Assembly: GCA_946407895.1 (NCBI GenBank)
Contig: CAMJQA010000011.1
Location: 1 to 64,000 of the forward strand
DNA length: 64,000 bases
Source of the DNA: an uncultured Prevotellaceae bacterium
GTDB taxonomy: Bacteria > Bacteroidota > Bacteroidia > Bacteroidales > Bacteroidaceae
Direction: 5' to 3'
How positions within the stretch are numbered: position 1 is the stretch's first letter; the number at the start of each line of letters is the position of its first letter. The notes beneath the pieces were generated by a model. It was not told where the DNA came from. It did no database searches and saw only the letters and a program-made list of their open reading frames with translations. Below, in pieces: positions 24,886 to 31,826 of this stretch. A program made the position numbers and the translations under genes.

Positions 24886-25323
24886 ATGGAATCTCGAGGA
24901 ATAAGAAATAACAATCCCCTGAACATCAGGCGCGACCTCAGAAACCGGTGGCGTGGGGAGAAGCCCAACCCCAGCCCCTCCCTAGGGAGAGTAGACCGTG
25001 AGTTCTGCCAGTTCACGGCGATGAAGTGGGGCCTCAGGGCTGCCGTCCGCCTGATGGAGAACTACGTCAAGAAAGGTGCCCAGACACCCCGACAGATTAT
25101 CAGCCGATGGGCACCGCCCAGCGAGAACGATACCGCGAGCTACGTTCGCAAAGCCTGCAAGCGGGCAGGACTGGACCCGGATTTTCCCGTTTTATTCTGG
25201 GCCGACCTACGCAAGCTCATCAAGGCTATGGCTTGGATTGAGAGCCGCTATAACCCCTCGGACGGGGAACTGGAGGAAGCCAGAGAAACCCTCGGGCAAT
25301 GGACAATGGACAATGAACAATGA
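24886..25323 (+). CDS. P5-like 'structural protein' (small phage-related protein)
   Basis: 145 residues. The start motif SRGIRNNNPLNIRR, the middle segment FCQFTAMKWGLRAAVRLMENY and the SRWAPPSENDTASYVRK stretch match proteins labelled 'structural protein P5' in Bacteroidota, which look like small muramidase or virion-associated proteins; the function is not established. The ATG at 24886 is chosen because residues before it are encoded by repeat DNA. The final residues (GQWTMDNEQ) are encoded by a CAATGGA tract that also supplies the stop codon, so the original C-terminus may have been replaced. Confidence 0.78.
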   Translation: MESRGIRNNNPLNIRRDLRNRWRGEKPNPSPSLGRVDREFCQFTAMKWGLRAAVRLMENYVKKGAQTPRQIISRWAPPSENDTASYVRKACKRAGLDPDFPVLFWADLRKLIKAMAWIESRYNPSDGELEEARETLGQWTMDNEQ

Positions 25324-25387
25324 ACAATGGACAATGGACAATGAGCAAGGGCGCCAGCAAATAATTATGAATTATGAATTATGAATT
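25297..25387. repeat. Adjacent 7-bp tracts CAATGGA and AATTATG
   Basis: CAATGGA/CAATGAA units (25297-25345) run out of the P5-like gene, followed by GAGCAAGGGCGCCAGC and then AATTATG units (25363-25387), which run into the smalltalk start codon. Confidence 0.8.
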
Positions 25388-25494
25388 GGAATAAGGAAAC
25401 ATGGAAATTCATCATCCAGCTCATCATCAGCATCCTTACGGCCATCATGACCACACTGGGAGTTACCAGCTGCATGGGAGCACTGGCCCAGTAA
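25381..25494 (+). CDS. Smalltalk-type small protein (37 aa)
   Basis: A single short hydrophobic protein beginning MNWNKETWKFIIQLIISILT and ending TSCMGALAQ. The KETWK start, the Ile-rich membrane segment with TTLGVTSC, the size and the position next to an HU-like gene match the NCBI 'smalltalk protein' family, which has no known role. One membrane span with a Cys near the C-terminal end is visible. The start codon lies in the AATTATG tract. It is the last gene of the HU-like/P5-like trio and ends before a strong palindrome. Confidence 0.83.
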   Translation: MNWNKETWKFIIQLIISILTAIMTTLGVTSCMGALAQ

Positions 25495-25538
25495 GGCAAT
25501 GGAAAATTGACAATTGACAATTGAAAAGGTTGCGATTA

Positions 25539-25576
25539 AGCGAGGGCAGAGCCAAACGTTTGGCTCTGCCCTCGCT
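25539..25576. terminator. 38-bp perfect palindrome between convergent genes
   Basis: The sequence is self-complementary over all 38 bases, centred on AAACGTTT with arms AGCGAGGGCAGAGCC. It lies between the smalltalk gene (ending 25494) and pyrH (ending 25607, minus strand) and should form a strong hairpin in either transcript. AATTGAC 7-bp units precede it at 25505-25524. Confidence 0.75.
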
Positions 25577-25606
25577 GCTCCGCGGAGATGCCCGTCAGAC
25601 AGAGCC

Positions 25607-26317
25607 TCAGTTGTGCACGAGGGTGCCTATGTCCTCCCCCTCGATGACGCGGCGCAGGTTGCCATAGACGTCCATGTTGAAGACGTAGATGGGCAGGTTA
25701 TTCTCCTTGCACATAGTGGTGGCCGTCAGGTCCATGACCTTCAGGCCCCGATTGTAGATTTCGTCGTAGGTAATCTCTGAGAACTTGGTGGCGGCCGGGT
25801 CTTTCTCGGGGTCGGCGGTGTAGATGCCGTCCACGCGGGTGCCCTTGAGCATGACATCGGCCTCTATCTCTATGCCGCGCAGGCTGCTGCCCGTGTCGGT
25901 GGTGAAGTAGGGGTTTCCCGTGCCGGCGCTCATGATGACTACCTGCCCCTGCTCCAGGGCCTCGATGGCCCGCCACTTGGTATAGAACTCGCCTATGGGC
26001 TCCATGCGAATGGCTGTCAGCACGCGGCTCTGCAGGCCCTCCGAGGCCAGTGCGCTACTCAGCCCCAGCGAGTTGATGACGGTGGCCAGCATGCCCATCT
26101 GGTCGCCCTTTACACGGTCGAATCCCCTGCCTGCCCCGCTGAGCCCACGAAAGATGTTGCCGCCGCCAATAACGATGCCTATCTGCACGCCCATATCGTG
26201 CACTTCCCTTATCTGCCGGGCATAGTCGGCCAGGCGCTTCTCGTCGATTCCATACTTCTGCTCGCCCATGAGGCTCTCTCCCGAAAGTTTCAGGAGGATA
26301 CGATTAAATTTCTTCAT
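25607..26317 (-). CDS. pyrH: UMP kinase
   Basis: 236 residues, the usual length. It phosphorylates UMP to UDP in pyrimidine nucleotide synthesis in the cytoplasm. Amino-acid-kinase-fold motifs are clear: LLKLSGESLMG, GIVIGGGNIFRG, GMLATVINSL, and TGNPYFTTDTGSSLR near the middle. The ATG is preceded by a 32-bp AT-rich spacer after birA, so it is probably read with yraN and birA from the promoter near 27490. Confidence 0.97.
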   Translation of the reverse strand: MKKFNRILLKLSGESLMGEQKYGIDEKRLADYARQIREVHDMGVQIGIVIGGGNIFRGLSGAGRGFDRVKGDQMGMLATVINSLGLSSALASEGLQSRVLTAIRMEPIGEFYTKWRAIEALEQGQVVIMSAGTGNPYFTTDTGSSLRGIEIEADVMLKGTRVDGIYTADPEKDPAATKFSEITYDEIYNRGLKVMDLTATTMCKENNLPIYVFNMDVYGNLRRVIEGEDIGTLVHN

Positions 26318-26349
26318 TTGCTTTTTTCTGTTCTTTTTGTTTTTATTTG

Positions 26350-27084
26350 TTATAGGATATATTCAACTTCCTTGAAGGCGTAGTGCCGGATGCGGCCCAG
26401 GGTGTCTGTGATTACAAGCCGCCCGGCCGGCTCCACGCCCGTGATGCGCCCCTTGAAGGTGCCGTCGGCATCGCGGAAGGCGTGCTCGCTGCCCAGCCGG
26501 TAGAGGTGCTCCAGGAACTGGGTGTGCAGGGCTGCGTACTCGCCGGCCTGCATCATATTATAATAGGAGCGGAAGCGGGCCACAAACCGGCCGAGCACCT
26601 CGCGGCAGGGCACCTCGTGCCCCAGAATCTGACTTAGGGAGACGGGGTTTGGCGCATCGCTGAGGAAACGCCGCTGGTTGACATTGAGCCCCACGCCCAT
26701 GATGCTCGTCTGCACCCTGCCGCCCATGAGGTTGTTCTCGATGAGGAGGCCGGCCACCTTGCGGTCGGCGTGATATATGTCGTTGGGCCACTTGATGCTG
26801 AAGCCCGGGGCGTAGCCCTGCAGGGTGCTCCATACGCTGAGCGACAGGGCCTCGGAAAGCGCAAAGACGCGCGTTGCCTCAACGAAGACGGGGTGCGTGC
26901 GCAGGCTGAAGAGCAGGTTCTGGCCGGCCTCCGACTCCCAGTTGTTGTCTCCTGCCCCGCGCCCGGCCTCCTGGTAGCGGGCGGTCACCAGCGTCCAGCT
27001 CCCGTCCTCCTCGGGCGGCAGGTGCTTGAGGTAGGTGTTTGTGGAGCCTACGGAACTCAGGGATATGATGTTCAGTGGGTTCAA
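26350..27084 (-). CDS. birA: Biotin--[acetyl-CoA carboxylase] ligase
   Basis: 244 residues, the short form without an N-terminal DNA-binding domain. It attaches biotin to biotin-dependent carboxylases. Visible motifs are SVGSTNTYLK, the adenylate-binding stretch QEAGRGAGDNNWES (usually GRGRRGRxW), IKWPNDIY with the Lys-Trp-Pro-Asn-Asp signature, and KVAGLLIE. The start is TTG at 27084, 5 bp after yraN. The GRG loop is slightly divergent. Confidence 0.93.
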   Translation of the reverse strand: MNPLNIISLSSVGSTNTYLKHLPPEEDGSWTLVTARYQEAGRGAGDNNWESEAGQNLLFSLRTHPVFVEATRVFALSEALSLSVWSTLQGYAPGFSIKWPNDIYHADRKVAGLLIENNLMGGRVQTSIMGVGLNVNQRRFLSDAPNPVSLSQILGHEVPCREVLGRFVARFRSYYNMMQAGEYAALHTQFLEHLYRLGSEHAFRDADGTFKGRITGVEPAGRLVITDTLGRIRHYAFKEVEYIL

Positions 27085-27089
27085 GGCTC

Positions 27090-27467
27090 TCAGTAGGTTT
27101 TAACATGCGGGCGGAAGGCATCTTCGTAGTGTTCAACTTTTTCGCGGGGGCCTTCGCCGAGATGGCTGATGGCGATGACGTCGAAACGCACTGGCATGTC
27201 AATATAGTGCGACCGCACGTATGCATTTGCCGCAAGCACCAGGCGGCCGATCTTGCGGGGCGTAACGGCCTCCTCGGGTCGCCCGTAGGTATTGCGCCTG
27301 CGCGTCTTTACCTCCACGATGATCAGGCATTCATCCTTTTGTGCCACAATATCAAGTTCCTTGTGGCCGAAATACCAGTTCCTGTCTAATATCAGGTAAC
27401 CTTGCCGCTCGAGGTATTCGGCGGCCACATCTTCGCCAGAGCGTCCATATTCATTGTGCAAAGCCAT
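27090..27467 (-). CDS. yraN: YraN/UPF0102-family putative endonuclease
   Basis: 125 residues. The family signature is present: GEDVAAEYLERQGYLILDRNW, then KELDIVAQKD, then IIVEVKTRR, which is the D...ExK pattern of restriction-endonuclease-like folds. Its biochemical role is not established. It is the first gene of the yraN-birA-pyrH run and is divergent from tadA with a shared short promoter region. Confidence 0.92.
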   Translation of the reverse strand: MALHNEYGRSGEDVAAEYLERQGYLILDRNWYFGHKELDIVAQKDECLIIVEVKTRRRNTYGRPEEAVTPRKIGRLVLAANAYVRSHYIDMPVRFDVIAISHLGEGPREKVEHYEDAFRPHVKTY

Positions 27468-27482
27468 TTTTCAGTGTGATTT

Positions 27483-27515
27483 TTTGTGCAAATTTAGAAA
27501 AAAAACGTAACTTTG
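27483..27515 (+). promoter_or_regulatory. tadA promoter (overlaps a divergent promoter)
   Basis: TTTG (27483-27486) and TAACTTTG (27508-27515) are 21 bp apart. The tadA start is at 27539. On the other strand TAAATTTG (27496-27489) is a candidate -7 box for yraN-birA-pyrH. Confidence 0.65.
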
Positions 27516-27538
27516 CCGCATAAAAACAGAGAAAAAAC

Positions 27539-27973
27539 ATGGTGGATGACCTTTTTTACATGAGGCAGGCTCTTGAAGAGGCAAAAAAGGCCTTTATTGA
27601 AGATGAGATACCCGTGGGAGCCGTTGTGGAGTGCCAGGGGCGTATTATCGCACGGGCACATAACCTGACCGAACGGCTTACCGATGTGACGGCGCATGCC
27701 GAGATGCAGGCTATTACAGCAGCTGCAGCACATCTGGGCGGCAAGTACCTGACGGAATGCACGCTCTATGTCACCGTAGAGCCCTGTGTCATGTGCGCCG
27801 GCGCCCTGGGATGGTCGCAGATAAAACGCATTGTCTATGGAACTGTCGACGAGAAGCGCGGCTTCCGGCGCTTTGCGCCCGAGGCCCTGCACCCACGAAC
27901 CGAGGTTGTAGCGGGAGTGATGGAGCAGGAATGTGCACGCCTGATGAAAGATTTCTTCCAGAAGAAGAGGTGA
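27539..27973 (+). CDS. tadA: tRNA-specific adenosine deaminase
   Basis: 144 residues. It converts A34 to inosine in the anticodon of tRNA-Arg. The zinc-dependent deaminase motifs HAEMQAI and PCVMCAGAL are intact, together with EIPVGAVV and VYGTVDEKRG, which are typical of TadA. It is divergent from the yraN operon. Confidence 0.95.
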   Translation: MVDDLFYMRQALEEAKKAFIEDEIPVGAVVECQGRIIARAHNLTERLTDVTAHAEMQAITAAAAHLGGKYLTECTLYVTVEPCVMCAGALGWSQIKRIVYGTVDEKRGFRRFAPEALHPRTEVVAGVMEQECARLMKDFFQKKR

Positions 27974-28042
27974 GAAAGCGATATTTATGAATAATTCAAC
28001 CATAAATGTCTAATCTTATACCTCCCTGTTCCGGATGATTTG

Positions 28043-28050
28043 TAATTTTG
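28043..28050 (+). promoter_or_regulatory. Candidate -7 box for the GlcNAc-type operon
   Basis: TAATTTTG lies 58 bp upstream of the regulator start at 28108. No good -33 TTTG is found at the right distance, so this is a weak call. Confidence 0.4.
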
Positions 28051-28107
28051 CAGTCGGAATAGTCTCTGAAAGGCAAGGGCCGACCGCCATCTTTAAACCA
28101 ATTCTTC

Positions 28108-29082
28108 ATGGACCGGATAAGAAATAAGATTTCACTCATCAAAAGCCGCATTGCGGAATTGATAGCCCGAAAAGAATCGGCACCAGTAAGGTTAGAACTA
28201 TACTGGATAGCCCGCGATGTGGACGAGCTGCTGCCCTCACCCGCCCCGGGCCAGTCGGAGAAAGACCCGGCGGCACATGACCACCAGGCCATGCGCAGGA
28301 TTCATCCCCGCACCCACCGCAACCTCATCCTGATTGTGGATGAAGACGAAGCAGCCCGCCAATACCTGGCCGCCCCACTGAGGGGCGAATTTGATGTGGC
28401 CGAGGCCAGGAATGGCGGCGAAGCATGGGAAATGGCCCTTGAGCTGAACCCCGATATAATCATATCGGACGTCATGACTTCAATTATCCCTGGCGATGAG
28501 CTGTGCCGCAAACTGCGCGGAAATGTTGAGACCAGCCACATTGCAATCATCCTGCTCTCGGCACTCTCCGAACGCGAGAACATCATCTACGGGCTCGAGG
28601 CAGGGGCCGATGACTACATTGCCAAGCCGTGCGACCTGGACATCCTGCGCACACGCATCCTCAGCCTGCTGAAACGCAGGCAACGCCTGCGCCAGGAAGT
28701 TGTGAGCATGCAAGGGCATACCGAATTGGTTGAGTTTAAAAGCCAGCTGGACCGCGACTTTATGCGACGCGTCTTCCGCATTATCGAAGGGCAGCTCTCC
28801 AATACAGAGTTCTCCATCGGCGACCTCTGCTACGAACTGGCCATGAGCCGATCGTCGGTGTATAACAAGATAAAGACCCTGACAGGACGCGGTCCGAACG
28901 ATATTATCAAAATTGTACGCTTGAGCAGGGCCCGCGACCTGCTGACGCGCCGTCCGTGGCCCATTGCCGATGTGGCCACTATGGTAGGTTTCTCTGACCC
29001 CAAATATTTCAGCACCTGTTTTAAAAAAGAATATGGCATTAGCCCCAGCAAATTAAACGATGAAACACAACAAGACAAGTAA
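28108..29082 (+). CDS. Response regulator with AraC-type output domain
   Basis: 324 residues. After an N-terminal segment of about 70 residues of unknown role, a receiver domain follows (LILIVDEDEAARQYL; phosphoacceptor Asp121 in IIISDVMTS; conserved Lys in AKPCD), and then an AraC HTH pair (IGDLCYELAMSRSSVYNKIK, IADVATMVGFSDPKYFSTCF). This is the arrangement found at the C-terminal end of Bacteroidota hybrid two-component proteins, but here there is no sensor or kinase part. It probably controls the downstream chitin/GlcNAc genes; the kinase must be elsewhere. Confidence 0.88.
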   Translation: MDRIRNKISLIKSRIAELIARKESAPVRLELYWIARDVDELLPSPAPGQSEKDPAAHDHQAMRRIHPRTHRNLILIVDEDEAARQYLAAPLRGEFDVAEARNGGEAWEMALELNPDIIISDVMTSIIPGDELCRKLRGNVETSHIAIILLSALSERENIIYGLEAGADDYIAKPCDLDILRTRILSLLKRRQRLRQEVVSMQGHTELVEFKSQLDRDFMRRVFRIIEGQLSNTEFSIGDLCYELAMSRSSVYNKIKTLTGRGPNDIIKIVRLSRARDLLTRRPWPIADVATMVGFSDPKYFSTCFKKEYGISPSKLNDETQQDK

Positions 29083-29086
29083 ACCG

Positions 29087-30067
29087 ATGGATACAACATA
29101 TTTAGGCATTGTGCTGAGTGGTTCGCGCCTGATGATTGGTGAAGTAAACACAGCCGGCGACATCCTGCAACATAAAGCATACAAACTCAGCTTCTTCAAC
29201 CAGGAATCAGCCCTGGACATTATACATACGTCTATGGAAGACTATGTACGCAGTGCCAGCCTGGCGGAGAGAAAGCCTGCGGCAATCGGCGTAGGCCTCA
29301 TCGGGCGCGTCAACGCTGACGAAGGTATGTGGTACCAGATTGATTCCGGACGCACACATCCCATCAATGTAGCCCGCGAAATAACGAACTGGTACGGCAT
29401 TCCCTGTTTCACAGACAATGATGTAAAAAGCGAGACACGTGCCATCATGCGCTGGGGACTCGGACAAAAGACGGAGAACTTCGTCTATCTACATACCGGG
29501 ACGGGCATTGCCGCAGGACTTGTCATCGACGGAAAACCAATCCGGGGCAGTCATTTCAATGCCGGAGAGGTGGGACATCTGCGAGTTGGCGTACGCGTCG
29601 GGCTTAAATGTCCGTGTGGCCGGATGGACTGCATAGAAACCATTGCCTCCAGCGTAGGCATAGACCGGCAGGTACGCTTCCTGAAACGCTACTACGACAC
29701 GCAGCTGCAGATTCCACAGCAAGGCGAACGGGTAAGCGTTGACGAAGTCTATCGCCTTTGCCGCGAAGGAGACCCCCTCTGCACGAAGGTTGTGGATAAT
29801 GCGGCCGAAGCAATGGCCAGCCTGATTATGAACCTGGTACGCGTCTCAGATCCTGATACGGTCATCCTGGCCGGAGAGATGTTGTCCGACGGTTTCCTGC
29901 TTGAACAGATTCGCCAGAGGCTGCAGCCCGTAACCATGCGTTTTGTTACCGGAGGTGTAGTGCTGACACAACTGGATGCCCAGTACATCGGCCTGCTCGG
30001 AGCCGGAGCTCTGGCTATCGATGGCAGCGAGGGTATGACCACAACCGCAAAGGCGACAAAGAAATAG
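29087..30067 (+). CDS. ROK-family sugar kinase or regulator
   Basis: About 326 residues. The zinc-binding ROK signature is present (GHLRVG then KCPCGRMDCIE), as is the catalytic region TDNDVKSETRAIMRWG and the GTGIAAGLVIDG phosphate-binding stretch. The usual N-terminal DIGGT motif is altered (LGIVLSGSRLMIG lacks the Asp). In this operon context an N-acetylglucosamine or glucosamine kinase is the leading guess. An ATG at 29060 would overlap the regulator by 23 bp; 29087 leaves a 4-bp gap and is chosen. There is no HTH domain, so it is not a NagC-type repressor. Confidence 0.82.
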   Translation: MDTTYLGIVLSGSRLMIGEVNTAGDILQHKAYKLSFFNQESALDIIHTSMEDYVRSASLAERKPAAIGVGLIGRVNADEGMWYQIDSGRTHPINVAREITNWYGIPCFTDNDVKSETRAIMRWGLGQKTENFVYLHTGTGIAAGLVIDGKPIRGSHFNAGEVGHLRVGVRVGLKCPCGRMDCIETIASSVGIDRQVRFLKRYYDTQLQIPQQGERVSVDEVYRLCREGDPLCTKVVDNAAEAMASLIMNLVRVSDPDTVILAGEMLSDGFLLEQIRQRLQPVTMRFVTGGVVLTQLDAQYIGLLGAGALAIDGSEGMTTTAKATKK

Positions 30068-30098
30068 CAATTCTATTAATAAAAATAATTGGGAAAAG

Positions 30099-31826
30099 AT
30101 GAAACTGTTTACAAAGATTCTACTCTTACTGGCGGCACTCTACTTGCCGACCTTATGTTTCGGAAAGAAAAAAGACGCCAAGGACATGGTTGTAGTGGCC
30201 TACGTAACGTCCTGGACAAACGAAATACCCGATCCCACAGTGATGACCCACATCAACTACGCTTTCGGACATGTCAACGATACGTTCAACGGCGTACGAA
30301 TCGACAATCCCGACCGCCTGCGTATGATTATCGGTCTAAAACAACAGAATCCAGCCCTGAAAGTAATGCTCTCAGTCGGAGGATGGGGCAGCGGACGCTT
30401 TAGCGAGATGGCAGCCACACAGGAGAACCGACAGGCCTTTGCGCTCGACTGCCAGCGCACAGTGAACGAGTTCGGACTCGATGGCATAGACATCGACTGG
30501 GAATATCCCACCCAGGGCGGAGCGGGAATCTCCTCTTCGCCTAATGACACAAAGAACTTCACACTGCTGATGGCAACCCTGCGCAAAGTACTCGGCAAGA
30601 AGAAACTGCTCACTGCAGCAACCGTCAGTTCAGCACAATTCATAGACTTCAAGAGCTGCATCCAGTATATGGACTTCGTAAACGTGATGGCCTACGACAT
30701 GGGCAACCCCAGCCACCACCACGCAGCCCTCTACCCCTCTGACATATCAGGCTACTGCACCTCGTCGGAAGCTGTTGAAAAACACTTGCAAGCCGGAGTG
30801 CCGCGGGAGAAACTGGTTATGGGTGTGCCCTTCTATGGCAAAGGCAAGCGCGACGACGAAGGGCTGCGCCACTACAACCGCACAGGCCGGCTGCCCCAGG
30901 GCTACGAAGAGCGCTGGGACGAAAAGGGCATGGTGCCTTATCGCGTAAACGACAAGGGCGAATTCGTATGGGGCTATGAGAACACTCGTTCGCTGGCCGC
31001 TAAGTGTAAGTTCATCATCGACAACAACCTGCGCGGAGGCATGTACTGGGACTATGCCAGCGACAACCCGCAGGGCGATGAGAGCCGTACCCTCTGCCTC
31101 AGCCTGATGAAGAACCGCCAGGCCACTATCCCGCCCCGCCGCGTACTGGTGCTGGCCGAACGCGGAGGACTGCACGAGGGATTCACCGCTACCGGCCTGC
31201 AGTGGCTCGAGGATCAGAAGGAACGTCTGAACATGGAACTGACGGTGCTGAACTCGGCCAAGGAAATTCCGCAGGACGAACTCAGGAGGTATCACTTGGT
31301 GCTGCAGCTGAACTACCCACCCTACGCCTGGAGCGAGGCCGCACAGAAGGACATACAAGAATATATCGACCGCGGCACGGGAGGCTATATCGGCTTCCAC
31401 CACGCCAGCCTGCTGGGCGAGTTCGACGGCTACGGGATGTGGCCCTGGTTCTCTGACTTCATGGGTAAAATCCGCTACAAGAACTATATCGCCGAAAAGA
31501 GCGACGGCACGGTGCAGGTAGAAGACCGCCAGCACCCCGTCATGCAGAATGTACCCGGCACTTTTGTAGTGGCCGAAGACGAGTGGTACACCTACGAGAC
31601 CGACCCGCGCCCCAACGTGCACGTGCTGGCTCATGTGGATGAATGCAGCTATACGCTGAAGACCGACATCAAGATGGGCGACCACCCCGTCATCTGGACC
31701 AATCCCCATAAGCGGGCCCGCAACGTCTATTTCCAGTTCGGCCACAGCAAGTCGCTCTACGAGAACCCCGCCTTCCTTACCCTTTTCGAGAACGCTCTTC
31801 ACTGGACCCTGCGCGACGTCGAATGA
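30099..31826 (+). CDS. GH18 chitinase-like enzyme fused to a ThuA-like domain
   Basis: 575 residues with a signal peptide (ILLLLAALYLPTLCFG). Residues of about 28-340 form a GH18 barrel with VMLSVGGWGSGRF and the full catalytic signature DGIDIDWE (Asp128, Asp131, Asp133, Glu135). From about residue 345 a ThuA-like domain follows (RVLVLAERGGLHEG, GGYIGFHHASLLG, WTNPHKRARNVYFQFGHS). GH18 enzymes cut chitin or N-glycan chitobiose cores. ThuA-like domains occur in sugar-utilisation proteins without a fixed reaction. The stop overlaps the next start by 4 bp. Confidence 0.9.
   Translation: MKLFTKILLLLAALYLPTLCFGKKKDAKDMVVVAYVTSWTNEIPDPTVMTHINYAFGHVNDTFNGVRIDNPDRLRMIIGLKQQNPALKVMLSVGGWGSGRFSEMAATQENRQAFALDCQRTVNEFGLDGIDIDWEYPTQGGAGISSSPNDTKNFTLLMATLRKVLGKKKLLTAATVSSAQFIDFKSCIQYMDFVNVMAYDMGNPSHHHAALYPSDISGYCTSSEAVEKHLQAGVPREKLVMGVPFYGKGKRDDEGLRHYNRTGRLPQGYEERWDEKGMVPYRVNDKGEFVWGYENTRSLAAKCKFIIDNNLRGGMYWDYASDNPQGDESRTLCLSLMKNRQATIPPRRVLVLAERGGLHEGFTATGLQWLEDQKERLNMELTVLNSAKEIPQDELRRYHLVLQLNYPPYAWSEAAQKDIQEYIDRGTGGYIGFHHASLLGEFDGYGMWPWFSDFMGKIRYKNYIAEKSDGTVQVEDRQHPVMQNVPGTFVVAEDEWYTYETDPRPNVHVLAHVDECSYTLKTDIKMGDHPVIWTNPHKRARNVYFQFGHSKSLYENPAFLTLFENALHWTLRDVE

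Noticed and set aside
12122-25494. A prophage covering the DUF5675-like, HU-like, P5-like and smalltalk genes
   Set aside because: No integrase, capsid, terminase or tail genes are present, and the two modules are separated by ordinary glycan clusters.
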